NCBI GenBank assembly: GCA_951394405.1
Contig: OX596339.1
Location: 1,550,001 to 1,614,000, forward strand
DNA: 64,000 nucleotides
Direction of reading: 5' to 3'
From: Coprinellus micaceus
Lineage: Eukaryota > Basidiomycota > Agaricomycetes > Agaricales > Psathyrellaceae
The position numbers and the translations under genes are program-made. Below the pieces are notes generated by a model. That model was not told the origin of the DNA and did no database searches. It saw only the letters and a program-made list of their open reading frames with translations. This document shows, piece by piece, positions 52,919 through 61,926 of the stretch (positions within the stretch are counted from its first letter, which is position 1; every line of letters starts with the position of its first letter).

Positions 52919-54427
52919 TCAATCCGAAGGGGTTTCATAGCCTTCAGGCCAGCCCATATCCTGGCGGAACGCTTGCCAGTCAAAGTCGCGGTCGGAGTCG
53001 TAGGATGTACCTTGGCCAGAGTATCCGTTGAACAAATAATCACTCTCCTCGATACTCGGTTGGTCGGCGTCCAGATACGGACCATGGGCTTCACCTCTAG
53101 GGAAAACCCACCCACGCGCCTCTATACTCGCGTCGTCAAGGTGAAGGCAAGCTTTGGCATCGGGATGGATAAGTATGGGGGTCACAGTTCCCTGGCGTCG
53201 CAAAAATCGGTAAGACCCGAGACGCCGCCTTCCTGCCCGTACTGTCCCTTGCTTGTTGACGGCAACATTGGCCGCGTAGAGGACTGTGCTCCGGGTGGCT
53301 TTAAACCAAGCGCAGACATTGAGCTCGTCAACGTCTCCCGTTTCAAGGAGCGCAGGCGAGGTATCATTAACAAGATGTAGGTGGATGTGTTCAGGGAGGG
53401 ACGGCTGGTGCTCGTACGCGGAAGGGGCAGAGGCGAACTCCGAATTCAAAACGACCGTGGGCGATGCTTGGGTTGTTGAGGCGCTGCCAACTTTGGGAGC
53501 TCGGCTGTTGAGGAGGGGGAGCAGATGGCCCAAGGTGTCTCCAATGGCGCCTCCTGCCAGCTCCAGGTACTCGAGATTGTCGGCGACGAGGCGTCGAAAG
53601 GGGCAGGGACACCCTACCGAGCAGGAAGTATGCTCGTCAGATCTCTTGAAGATTGGTGATCCCACAGCGAGGCGTTTCAAAGAGGGAACACGAATCGGTG
53701 GGGGTTGGCGGGATGAGGTGGTGTTGGTGGTTGGGGGAGCCTCTTCCAGCAGGAGGCCACCAACGACAAGAGAAGTTAGGCTCTTGCACACTTCGAATGC
53801 GCGTTTGACGACAACTCCATCGAGGGTCTGGTGGCGGCTGTGCAGCTCCAGCGCTGTGAGCGTGTTTCGTAGAAGGTGTTGCGGCTGCCACACCCTTGGG
53901 CTTTCCCCCCACCGGCTGCCTGGAGGGGGATCAGGGTTGGTGGTCCGAATGAAGAGCCCAGACAAGATCGGCAGCTTGAGTTTCTGAATGAATGCTATCA
54001 TGTTCCGCACGTCGATGTCCCGAAAATGGGTGGTGCGTATGGAGCGAATCCGAGAGTAGTCCTGCTTCGGCTGCAAGAGGATCCTATTTGCGACGAGTTG
54101 CGCGCAGTTCCCTGACCTCGACTTCCTTTCCATACCATCCAGACTGAGGGTGAGGTCGATTGGGAGTGGGCGCGATCTTTGAAGGCAGTGGATATCGAGC
54201 TTTGCGACGCCGGTCAAGCGTACGTCAGTCCATAGTGCTGGCTCGCCGAGCGAGATCGCCCTCCACACGCTGCAAACATGGGAAAGGTTGATAGAGCGTC
54301 TATGGCGCCAATCGGCATCGGGAGTATGATAGTGGCCAGTGCCCTGCCTGCGCTCGATGTAGGTATGGAAGATCTTCAGAAGGAGCTCAGCAGGGATGTC
54401 TTCAATAGTCGCTGGGGTGGGCGACAT
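52919..54427 (-). CDS. F-box protein, LRR-like (43-56 kb subfamily)
   Basis: A single exon of 502 residues from ATG 54427. The F-box is at residues 7-69: ATIEDIPAELLLKIFHTYIE, then INLSHVCSVWRAISLGEPAL-WTDV. The post-F-box block GVAKLDIHCLQRSRPLPIDL aligns with the two neighbouring paralogues. Leucine-rich segments follow (LLRNTLTALELHSRH, CKSLTSLVVGGLLLEE, VPSLKRLAVGSPIFKRS, DNLEYLELAGGAI). A Cys-rich spot (CSVGCPCPFRRLV) corresponds to CTPGCPCVFSDIL in the gene at 55119. The C-terminus has the motif PILIHPDAK, matched by VLIHPTIG in that gene, and ends in an acidic, aromatic tail (SDRDFDWQAFRQDMGW). It diverges from the 55119 gene with 691 bases between starts. Predicted SCF adaptor. Confidence 0.85.
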   Translation of the reverse strand: MSPTPATIEDIPAELLLKIFHTYIERRQGTGHYHTPDADWRHRRSINLSHVCSVWRAISLGEPALWTDVRLTGVAKLDIHCLQRSRPLPIDLTLSLDGMERKSRSGNCAQLVANRILLQPKQDYSRIRSIRTTHFRDIDVRNMIAFIQKLKLPILSGLFIRTTNPDPPPGSRWGESPRVWQPQHLLRNTLTALELHSRHQTLDGVVVKRAFEVCKSLTSLVVGGLLLEEAPPTTNTTSSRQPPPIRVPSLKRLAVGSPIFKRSDEHTSCSVGCPCPFRRLVADNLEYLELAGGAIGDTLGHLLPLLNSRAPKVGSASTTQASPTVVLNSEFASAPSAYEHQPSLPEHIHLHLVNDTSPALLETGDVDELNVCAWFKATRSTVLYAANVAVNKQGTVRAGRRRLGSYRFLRRQGTVTPILIHPDAKACLHLDDASIEARGWVFPRGEAHGPYLDADQPSIEESDYLFNGYSGQGTSYDSDRDFDWQAFRQDMGWPEGYETPSD

Positions 54428-55118
54428 GCTGGGCTCCTTCGAAAGTGTGAAATCGATAGCAGATTAGTGCGGGAGCCCTTTTAAAGGCTGTTGGCATGGG
54501 AAGGCTTGATATGCCCACGCACAGACCTGCCATCCACGACGAGGAGTGGGCGCTTAGTTGGGACCGCAATCGGCCCAGAAATTGTGAAGAGTTATGGTGT
54601 GGCACCCAGCCCAAATTTCCACGGGTCCTGCTCAGCAAAATATTCAGCGATGACAAGTTATGTTACTTAGAGAATCTTCGCACCAGATGTACTTACGTGC
54701 TGCCGGGCAGTCAAACTCAGATCTGTAAAACTCGGAAGCACGCCGCACTTGGGGCGGGATCCTCCACTCGCGGCGGATGCGAGAAGGTTCTCTGTTGTGA
54801 CAGTCAGGGTCTTAAGTTCCATCGATAAGGCCAACTGAGCCTTGGATGCAGGGAGGGACTGTGGTCGTCCACACGGGTATGAAATGCTCGTGGGCATTTT
54901 CGCCAGGGAGCATTTTCATGGCGGTGAACTGGAGGATCCTCAAAACTTCGACCCACAACTGGGAAAAGTTTGGGCATGAATGAACGAGAAATCCTTCACT
55001 CGAAGGGAAGAAGGAAACTCGAACTTGTTGGGCGCGACACGAAGTTCGCATCATTTTCCCAGGAGCAAGGACGTGCTATAAACGCGCCTTGCGTTTTTAA
55101 AGTCACCTATCCCTTGTC
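54428..55118. promoter_or_regulatory. Divergent upstream region of two F-box paralogues
   Basis: A 691-base spacer between the divergent F-box genes. A plus-strand TATA-like CTATAAACG lies at about 55076-55084, some 40 bases before the ATG at 55119, and a minus-strand CTTTTAAAGGG (54477-54487) lies about 55 bases before the ATG at 54427. No gene is seen. Confidence 0.45.
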
Positions 55119-56453
55119 ATGCCACCACCTCCCACTTCCCTCAAGGCACCCATCGATGTCCTTCCTGTAGAAGTCTTGCTGATGGTCTTTCATGTTTTCA
55201 CCGGATGCATAGGTTCACCCGCTGAGCTGCGTTTGCGAGGAGTCGCACAGCAGACGGTGCGGTCCCTGCTTCTCACCCAGGTATGCCGTCGGTGGAGGAA
55301 GCTTGCAGTGCACGAACCGGTCTTGTGGACTGGCGTCCACATCACCCGTTGGTCAAACGCGCCGAGGCTCTTCTTTAAGCGTTCATCCCCACTCCCCATC
55401 GGCTTATCGATCAACGTGTCCTCGATAAGCATGTCTGCCCAGGCGACGCGAAACGTTGCCAGAAGTTTGGTGAAGGAATTCAACATGTCTCTCAGGCATG
55501 ACACTCATCCAGTCACCTATCGAATCCGGTACGTGCGCCTGGTCACCAAGGGTCCCTCAAGCGCACTCCTGTTCGCATTGTCTCTGCAAAAGTTTGGATT
55601 CCCGAAATTAGCGTCCTTCTTTGTTCGAACAACAGGCGAAGAACTCACGAACCGTCCCGAACCCAAATTCAAACCTCCCCTTCCAGAATCTCTAGCCTCC
55701 CTCACCCTGTATCAGTTATCTCGTGGGTTGACGGCCGAGGCCCTGCGAGGGGTATTCGCCTCGTGCCCCCGCCTCCAGATCCTCGTCCTTGGAATACTGG
55801 AACTGACCGGGAGGCAGCTCCAGATAGGCCAAACCGAGCCTACAAAAATTCACGCCCCAGCCTTAAAGACCCTGGTTGTCGCCTCCCCCATCTTTGCCAC
55901 CCATTATCGAAATATGCCATGCACCCCTGGTTGTCCCTGCGTCTTTAGCGACATTTTGGCGCCCAACCTCGATTATCTAGAGGTAGCAGGCGACGTCTCG
56001 GAGGGGCTTACCCACCTGACGCATCTCATACACCGCCGGGCTCCTCAGAGCCGCGCCGATGGCTTTCCCAAGCCGCTTAAGGTCATGATCAACGCGGGCG
56101 GGCGCCCGTTCTTCAACTTCTCACCTCTCTTGAGATCTGTCTCCCCCAGCATCCACCTCCACCTTTTCAGCTCAGACCTCGGGTTCTACGCCAGCGACCA
56201 TCAGTCCTGGATTTGCAAGACACGCAGCACCACGTTCTACGTCAAGGCGAGTTCGAGCGGGGACCGCTTACGACCTCTGGCGTCTTTTCCTCATCTAGAG
56301 CCATTGTGGGGTGGGTCCTGCGAGGCGGGTCCTGGGCGCGGGGTGATGATGGTCCCCGTGCTCATTCACCCCACCATTGGCCACCCTTTCCTCGCAGAGG
56401 CGAGCATACGGCCCGGCCCTTACCACGATCCCCACACGCTGACCTTACGCTGA
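55119..56453 (+). CDS. F-box protein, LRR-like (43-56 kb subfamily)
   Basis: A single exon of 444 residues from ATG 55119. The F-box is at residues 9-73: APIDVLPVEVLLMVFHVFTG, then SLLLTQVCRRWRKLAVHEPV-LWTGV. The block FFKRSSPLPIGLSINVSS follows, as in the neighbouring paralogues. Leucine-rich repeats are LPESLASLTLYQLSRG, CPRLQILVLGILELTG, APALKTLVVASPIFA and PNLDYLEVAGDVSE. The Cys motif CTPGCPCVFSDIL and the C-terminal VPVLIHPTIGHPFLAEASI match those of the gene at 52919-54427, so these two are the closest pair. It is an expected SCF ubiquitin-ligase adaptor; the target is unknown. Confidence 0.85.
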   Translation: MPPPPTSLKAPIDVLPVEVLLMVFHVFTGCIGSPAELRLRGVAQQTVRSLLLTQVCRRWRKLAVHEPVLWTGVHITRWSNAPRLFFKRSSPLPIGLSINVSSISMSAQATRNVARSLVKEFNMSLRHDTHPVTYRIRYVRLVTKGPSSALLFALSLQKFGFPKLASFFVRTTGEELTNRPEPKFKPPLPESLASLTLYQLSRGLTAEALRGVFASCPRLQILVLGILELTGRQLQIGQTEPTKIHAPALKTLVVASPIFATHYRNMPCTPGCPCVFSDILAPNLDYLEVAGDVSEGLTHLTHLIHRRAPQSRADGFPKPLKVMINAGGRPFFNFSPLLRSVSPSIHLHLFSSDLGFYASDHQSWICKTRSTTFYVKASSSGDRLRPLASFPHLEPLWGGSCEAGPGRGVMMVPVLIHPTIGHPFLAEASIRPGPYHDPHTLTLR

Positions 56454-57924
56454 ACTAGCCTACCACTTCTACGAGTAGATCCGTCGGTAGTCTTTTTGAG
56501 ATCGAAGCACCTTAGACCCAACTTTCATTTCTTTGAAAAAATGTCGTCGCATAGTGTGTCGCGGTCGTCGGAGTCGGTAGTGGTACGGTCCAAGTACATC
56601 TCCCCTTCCTCGGTTCCCCCAAAACGCCCTTTGGGCTCCAGGAGCGGGGTGAAGACGGTAGGACTATGTAACGGGAGGTGGCAACAATATATTACAAAAA
56701 GGTTAGAGGACTAAGGATATCGAAAGGAAGGCACAATGTCTGTATATGCAAATGGAGTCAAATATGCGGGTGGGGCTGAAGAATGTGAATCCGCAACGTT
56801 CGTATTAGATTAGTGCAAACGCCGGAATGTCACGATGCTAGCTCAAGGCAAGCTAACGAAGAGGGATACCAGTAAAGCGATGAGGGACGCAACTATCTAT
56901 GGGTTCCCTATTACGAACCGCGACTACCGACCGCTGATATTAGGTTCGCCTCCGGAACGACAGACCGCGGGCCACTTGATGACCCGTTCTACAACCTGGT
57001 TTACACCTAATAGGTCTACCCGGACAATCTGAGGCAGTCCCGACCATCGATCAACAAGACCTCCCCATCCAGGTCAACTTACCTCAAATGCCTCAAATCA
57101 TCCCAAAATATTTCAGGACTTCCCTGATCCTTGACGTACCAAGGCAATTAGAAGGGAAGCAACCCGAACACGGAAATCTAGAACTCGAAGAGCTCTTCGC
57201 AAAAAGCAAGCCAACCAGAATTCGCGAGAAGGGATCCAAGGGAAGGGAAGGGAGGATGCGGCGATAAACAGCGGTACTGTGAGCTTCGAGTGATTAGGGG
57301 GTTCAGAAGACGAGAAGACACCGGCTGACGAGATCGCGCGTGCGTCGAAGGCAGGTGAGCGTCAGCGAGTGCTCAGAATAAGATCGCATGTGTTCGAAAG
57401 CAGAGATCGCACGTTGAGAAGGTAAGAGCAAATAATAGCACGATGTGACCTGAAGAATCGGGGATGCTCAAGTGATTATCACCTCTACCTCTCGCGCGTC
57501 CCACTATCTAGGTCAAGGAACCCAAGGTAAGTCTCTACATCCATCCATGCGCACCCTTATACACCCGCTCGCACCCCGGTACAGGCGCGACGGCCACGTA
57601 CGCCCACCCACGCGAGTCTACGCAGGTCTACACGCAAAAGCACTCGAGAAGGTAACCAAGTCGCGTGGATAGGGGCGGCAACCCATGCGCGTCGTCATCT
57701 GCAGCCGCATGCACGCCATCCTCACCGCCGGGGAAGGGCCCGGGCACCGGGCGAACCGACGGAGAGTCTGACGGAGGACCAGGCCGAAGGAGGCTAACAA
57801 CGGTAAGCTATGCTTTAGAGATGAGGGGCAAGATGAAAGGCTTGAAACAGATGAAAGCAGATAGATAACACCAACACCCTAGAATGAATCATGTTCAAAG
57901 CAAATTTCGATAAGCCTCCTGGAT

Positions 57925-57949
57925 CTAATTGATATCAAATATCAATTAG
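57925..57949. repeat. Perfect inverted repeat, 11-bp arms
   Basis: CTAATTGATAT at 57925-57935 and its exact reverse complement at 57939-57949 are separated by CAA. It is AT-rich in a GC-balanced region. It could form a hairpin or be a binding site; no gene is near. Confidence 0.8.
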
Positions 57950-58105
57950 CTGCGGCACGAAGACGTACTGATACAGTTCCCTCTCCTCGTGCTGCTCTTA
58001 CATATGTAAGTAGGACTGCGCAAAACACGGGTCCGGCAGGCGTTCCGTGGGTGTCGCTGCCACAGTTATCGGTATCGGGAGAGGGTAACGAGCGTTAGAT
58101 TGTCT

Positions 58106-58136
58106 ATAGGGGAGTAGATCACCTACTCTCCCCTAT
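58106..58136. repeat. Imperfect hairpin
   Basis: ATAGGGGAG-TAG (58106-58117) pairs with CTA-CT-CTCCCCTAT (58123-58136), with a two-base bulge and a five-base loop. No associated gene is seen. Confidence 0.6.
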
Positions 58137-59272
58137 GAGGCGGGGCGATGGGCGATGGGCACGAGATGCAGGTCCCGTGCTGAAAGTTTGAGGCGCACGT
58201 TCCCCCTCAAACCCTCCTACCTCCTCTCGTCGGAAAGTGGTACCACAAAGGCATGTCGAATTTCCAGAAGACTGAAGCTTAAGACTAAATTCCGAATTAC
58301 TCGCCTGTTCCTGACGTACATCGCCCCTTTCTCATTCCCATTCCCATTTCCTATATAATCAAAGGAAACCCCTGAAGCTTGAAGCGTAACCCTGAGCCTC
58401 AGCAAAACCGACTGCCGATTATTTGCCTCGCGATCGCCAGGCGCCAAGCCGTGCCCTCGGGTTCCTGCCAGGAACCGTGAAGGTTAGGTGGACTGGAAAG
58501 GGGAGGCTAGGCCCCACCCGGCGGGGCGCGGGAAGCCTTCGAGTCGGGATCGTCCTAAATATTTGTGGGTAGAGGGCAAATATAGGCTTGAAAGTAGGGC
58601 TAGGGTACCGTCGGAAGCAAACCATACGAGGCAGACAAGCGACCGGCGGGAGCCATAGGCTCCAGGAACGCAAACTCGAACCACCCCAAGGAAGAACTTC
58701 CTGGAATTAACCTCAATACATACATACATATATCGCCTTCCAACCTTCCAAACCCCAGAAGCACGACGTTTGAGGGTCTCTGGGCCTCGACCCGCCCTAA
58801 ACCTGACGTCGAATCTGAATTCGAAAGTCCGAAGCTTGAAGCCTGAGCCCAGCTCCAGATCCCCAGCGCCAAGCACCACTAACCTATCGCCGCGGGCGCT
58901 TCCTAGTATGTAGTCCAAGGCGTCGATACGATACCCCAGAGATACTAGCCTCGAAACGAATAGTGTAGGAACGTTCGTTGTTCAATTGGACGTGCCGAGC
59001 CTCCTGATTCAAATGCCCAGGCACTTCGAGCCAACGGACAAGTCAGGAGGTGTGACGACCACCAAGGGAGGAGGGTGTACCCATTATACCACCCCTCCTA
59101 TCCAGTGCCTCCGGCAGATAGACTTCCCCTGCGGCGTACAGTGGCATGGCACGTCAGTCATACTTACTTTAACTTAGCTCTGCATTCTGCATTATGCATA
59201 ATAGAGCCCCACCCACCCATACATGCCAGGCAAGCCGCAGCGGCAAAGAAAATGAACGAAGCCCCCGGATAT

Positions 59273-59293
59273 GGCAGGTCGAGAGCCTCGCAG
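59273..59293 (+). repeat. Dispersed 21-bp repeat, copy 1
   Basis: The block starting GGCAGGTCGAGAGCCTCGCA recurs exactly at 60326-60346, about 1 kb away in the same orientation. The flanks are not similar over a longer stretch as far as I can see, so this may be the core of a degenerated repeat. Confidence 0.6.
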
Positions 59294-60325
59294 CGGAATC
59301 GCGGGTAGCCATGGCAGGACTGCCGGGTATGGTATTTTTTGTGACGAGGTCGATGGGTGGGTGGGTCAAGTGGCTAATACTTACGAGTGTGATTACGTCG
59401 AGGGAGAGGGAGGGCTTCTAGACGCTCAGGCTAGAGTGGGTTGAGAGATGATACCGATAGGTAACTGGGCAGGTACCCGGGCCTGGGCATGGCAGACGTA
59501 AGGAACGCTTGGAGGAACGTTTGGAGGATGGTTCGGATTCGAGATATGCCTCGGATCGTAGAGCTTGAATCGGAGGTGTCAAGGCAACTAGGACTGGGCG
59601 CTGATGTTGAGGTTAAGGGGTTGAGGGTATCCGAATGGTGTTGAGATCGCCAGGAATTCGAAGGTAAGGCGGGCAGTGGAAGACACCGTCGACATCAACG
59701 ATACTAGCACGAGAAGCAATTTGAGGTCGTGTGCTCCCCAAAGTTCTAAACTCGTCGTCGGAGGCTAACACTCGAATTTTTAAAATAGAGGCCTTGGCTA
59801 TCGTCCGGTACAGAAACCGAGACCCTCAGAGTCCACGCGACGCGACGCAAACCAAGCAAGCTAGAAGGAGGAAGAGGAGACTGTGACGAACACCAAGGGC
59901 ACCTAGATCATCTCGCGCCATATCCACCCACCACATCCACGTCTTAGTCGTGCCGTAGGTACTCGGGGCGACACTCCCCGAGCTCCCGTGGCGCACGACA
60001 GAGAAAGACATACGATGGATGGAGAAGGCAGGGATTCGAAAGAGCCTCGGGTTGCAGATTCCCTAAGGAGGGAACAATCGCGGTGACGGCGGCGAGGGAA
60101 AGGAGCCAGGCAGAGCGATTGCGGCGTGCAAGGGCCTTCCAAGTTCCAAGTTCCAAGTTCCATATGCACGGCCAATCGCAAACCCTGCAATGGAGAAAAT
60201 AGAGAGAAAAAGGGCGTCGTCGGACCGACCAAAAATCTCCTGCGGCGCACAAGGAATTTGAAAGACATACGGATACCACGGAACGCCAGGCGCAGTAAGT
60301 AGAGATGGAGATGGCGACCGAAAGA

Positions 60326-60346
60326 GGCAGGTCGAGAGCCTCGCAG
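60326..60346 (+). repeat. Dispersed 21-bp repeat, copy 2
   Basis: Exact second copy of the 21-base block at 59273-59293, in the same orientation, inside the gene-poor region. Confidence 0.6.
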
Positions 60347-61138
60347 TGGTCGTTATCGCGTTTTGGCCTCCCGCGAAATGTGACGTCTCCGAGGGTTGTG
60401 GTCGTGGATCCTCGTTATGGAAATGTGGACAGCGTCTATTTGCCACCGGTTAGGTATCATGGGTTGGCCGGGTTAGCCACCGCTTAGGATGGGATATGTA
60501 TGATCATCTTGTTGAAGCCTGAATGAAATGAACGCCAGAAAGATGAGAGATGATGGGCGTGTCCTCGGTATGGCAACAAGTGTGAAGGGGCCTTTGCGAC
60601 AAGGGTGAGGTGAGAGCAGTGAGAGTGGAGGCTAGAGCGTGGTGAAGGGATTCAATGTGCATATGACCCTGGCGTATGTTCAAACCAAAGGGCATGTGGT
60701 CCTTTCGTCCAGCGTGCTGAGAGAAGGGAGGAAGGAAAGAAGCCACGAGAGACACAAGGAGGAACCTGGGCGGACAAGGCGAGGTGACGAGCGGCGCAGT
60801 GGGGAATGTGAGGTGGGCGAGGGAGGTGGATGGGCGGTTCGCGGGTGCCTTTTTTGGGTGGGTCACTTGTTGGGTGGAGGTTGTCGTTATGTGGGGGTGG
60901 CGTTCGATTAATAGACGCGCTTGCTTTCCGTTATGGATGAGTGAGATGGGGGAATGAGGGTTGTGCCCGAGTATGGTGGTATGAGCGTGGATAGGACGAG
61001 GATAAGAGAAACAGATGATCGAACGAATGAACGAACGAGCGAGGGCGAACGTTGGTTGTGATTCGGTTGAAAGCTAGAGAAGACGTTAGGATGGGAGAAG
61101 CACTTAGCTAAACTCACGCTTGGGCTAAGGATGGGACT

Positions 61139-61215
61139 TTTTTTTTTATGCTCGCCTTCTCGTGTCACCGGTCACCCGCGCAGTCGCGTTCCCCTACGCG
61201 TCGCATAAAAAAAAA
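61139..61215. repeat. T-run/A-run inverted repeat
   Basis: TTTTTTTTTATGC (61139-61151) is the reverse complement of GCATAAAAAAAAA (61203-61215). The 51-base GC-rich spacer lies between them. The arms could pair into a long hairpin. Confidence 0.6.
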
Positions 61216-61926
61216 CGGACGTCGCCGCGGATGAGTCAGTGGATATGTGACCTGGGTAGGAGAATACGCGGGGAATCTAGGATTTGCCCAGTTAAAATCG
61301 TGAAGAGAGATGTGACTGAGGCGAAGTGGGGTGGCGATATCATTCGCTCCTCTTGACTTAAGTATGCATGAACGCGTCTGTGGCGGCGACGTCGTCTGGA
61401 TATGGGAAGAGCGAGTCGAGGGAGTGGATGGCGAGTGCCGCCGGAATCCAACGAATTTTGGGCGGGAAGAGCAGGCAAAGGGTCCGAATGAGGTCATCCG
61501 AGGTGTCCCCAAAAATAGGTTCCGTCCGGAGAGCACTCGGCGCCGTCTTTGCCTCTCCTCATCCCTCCTTTACAGCATTCAACATATTGTATGTCGTCTC
61601 GGAGGCACGCTTCAAACAAAGTGTCAGTGCAAAACAACACGGAGCTCGCGCCTTGAGGCAGAGCGGAATACACGAGGTGGGTCGGAGCGGTGTCCGGTGC
61701 TTACTTAATTCATGCCGGTGGTCTAAATCGAGTCATGGATCTGAGGAAGTGCACCCTGTCTCGTTGTCTGAGCCCATTTGGCGTTGCGGGGTGCACCTCA
61801 AGGATGCCCGTCTCCCTCTTATAAGTAAGCCGCCTCATGATACATCCAAGTGTCGCTGCCCTCCCTTCACACTCGACACTCTCCCTTCACTTAATCTACC
61901 CTGGCGCCCTTCATTGAGCACCTATT

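Larger units (their letters stand above)
56454..61926. other. Gene-poor region, 5.5 kb, with scattered repeats
   Basis: No gene is supported. Open frames overlap in several frames on both strands (for example 58480-58920 and 59900-60450) without domains, which suggests composition rather than coding. Structured elements are listed separately: a perfect palindrome at 57925-57949, a hairpin at 58106-58136, a 21-base dispersed repeat, a tandem AAGTTCC run near 60137-60160 and an A/T inverted repeat at 61139-61215. On the minus strand, 56520-56660 reads in one frame as an acidic peptide with D/E-rich ends and may be the tail of a lost gene. I read the region as decayed sequence, possibly of mobile-element origin. 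Confidence 0.45.

Noticed and set aside
58484..58918. 144-residue minus-strand frame in the gene-poor region
   Set aside because: Overlaps comparable open frames in other frames, shows short internal sequence repeats and has no domain. It looks like a compositional effect.
59903..60446. Several long overlapping minus-strand frames
   Set aside because: Three different frames are open over the same stretch, which points to lack of stop codons by composition and not to coding.
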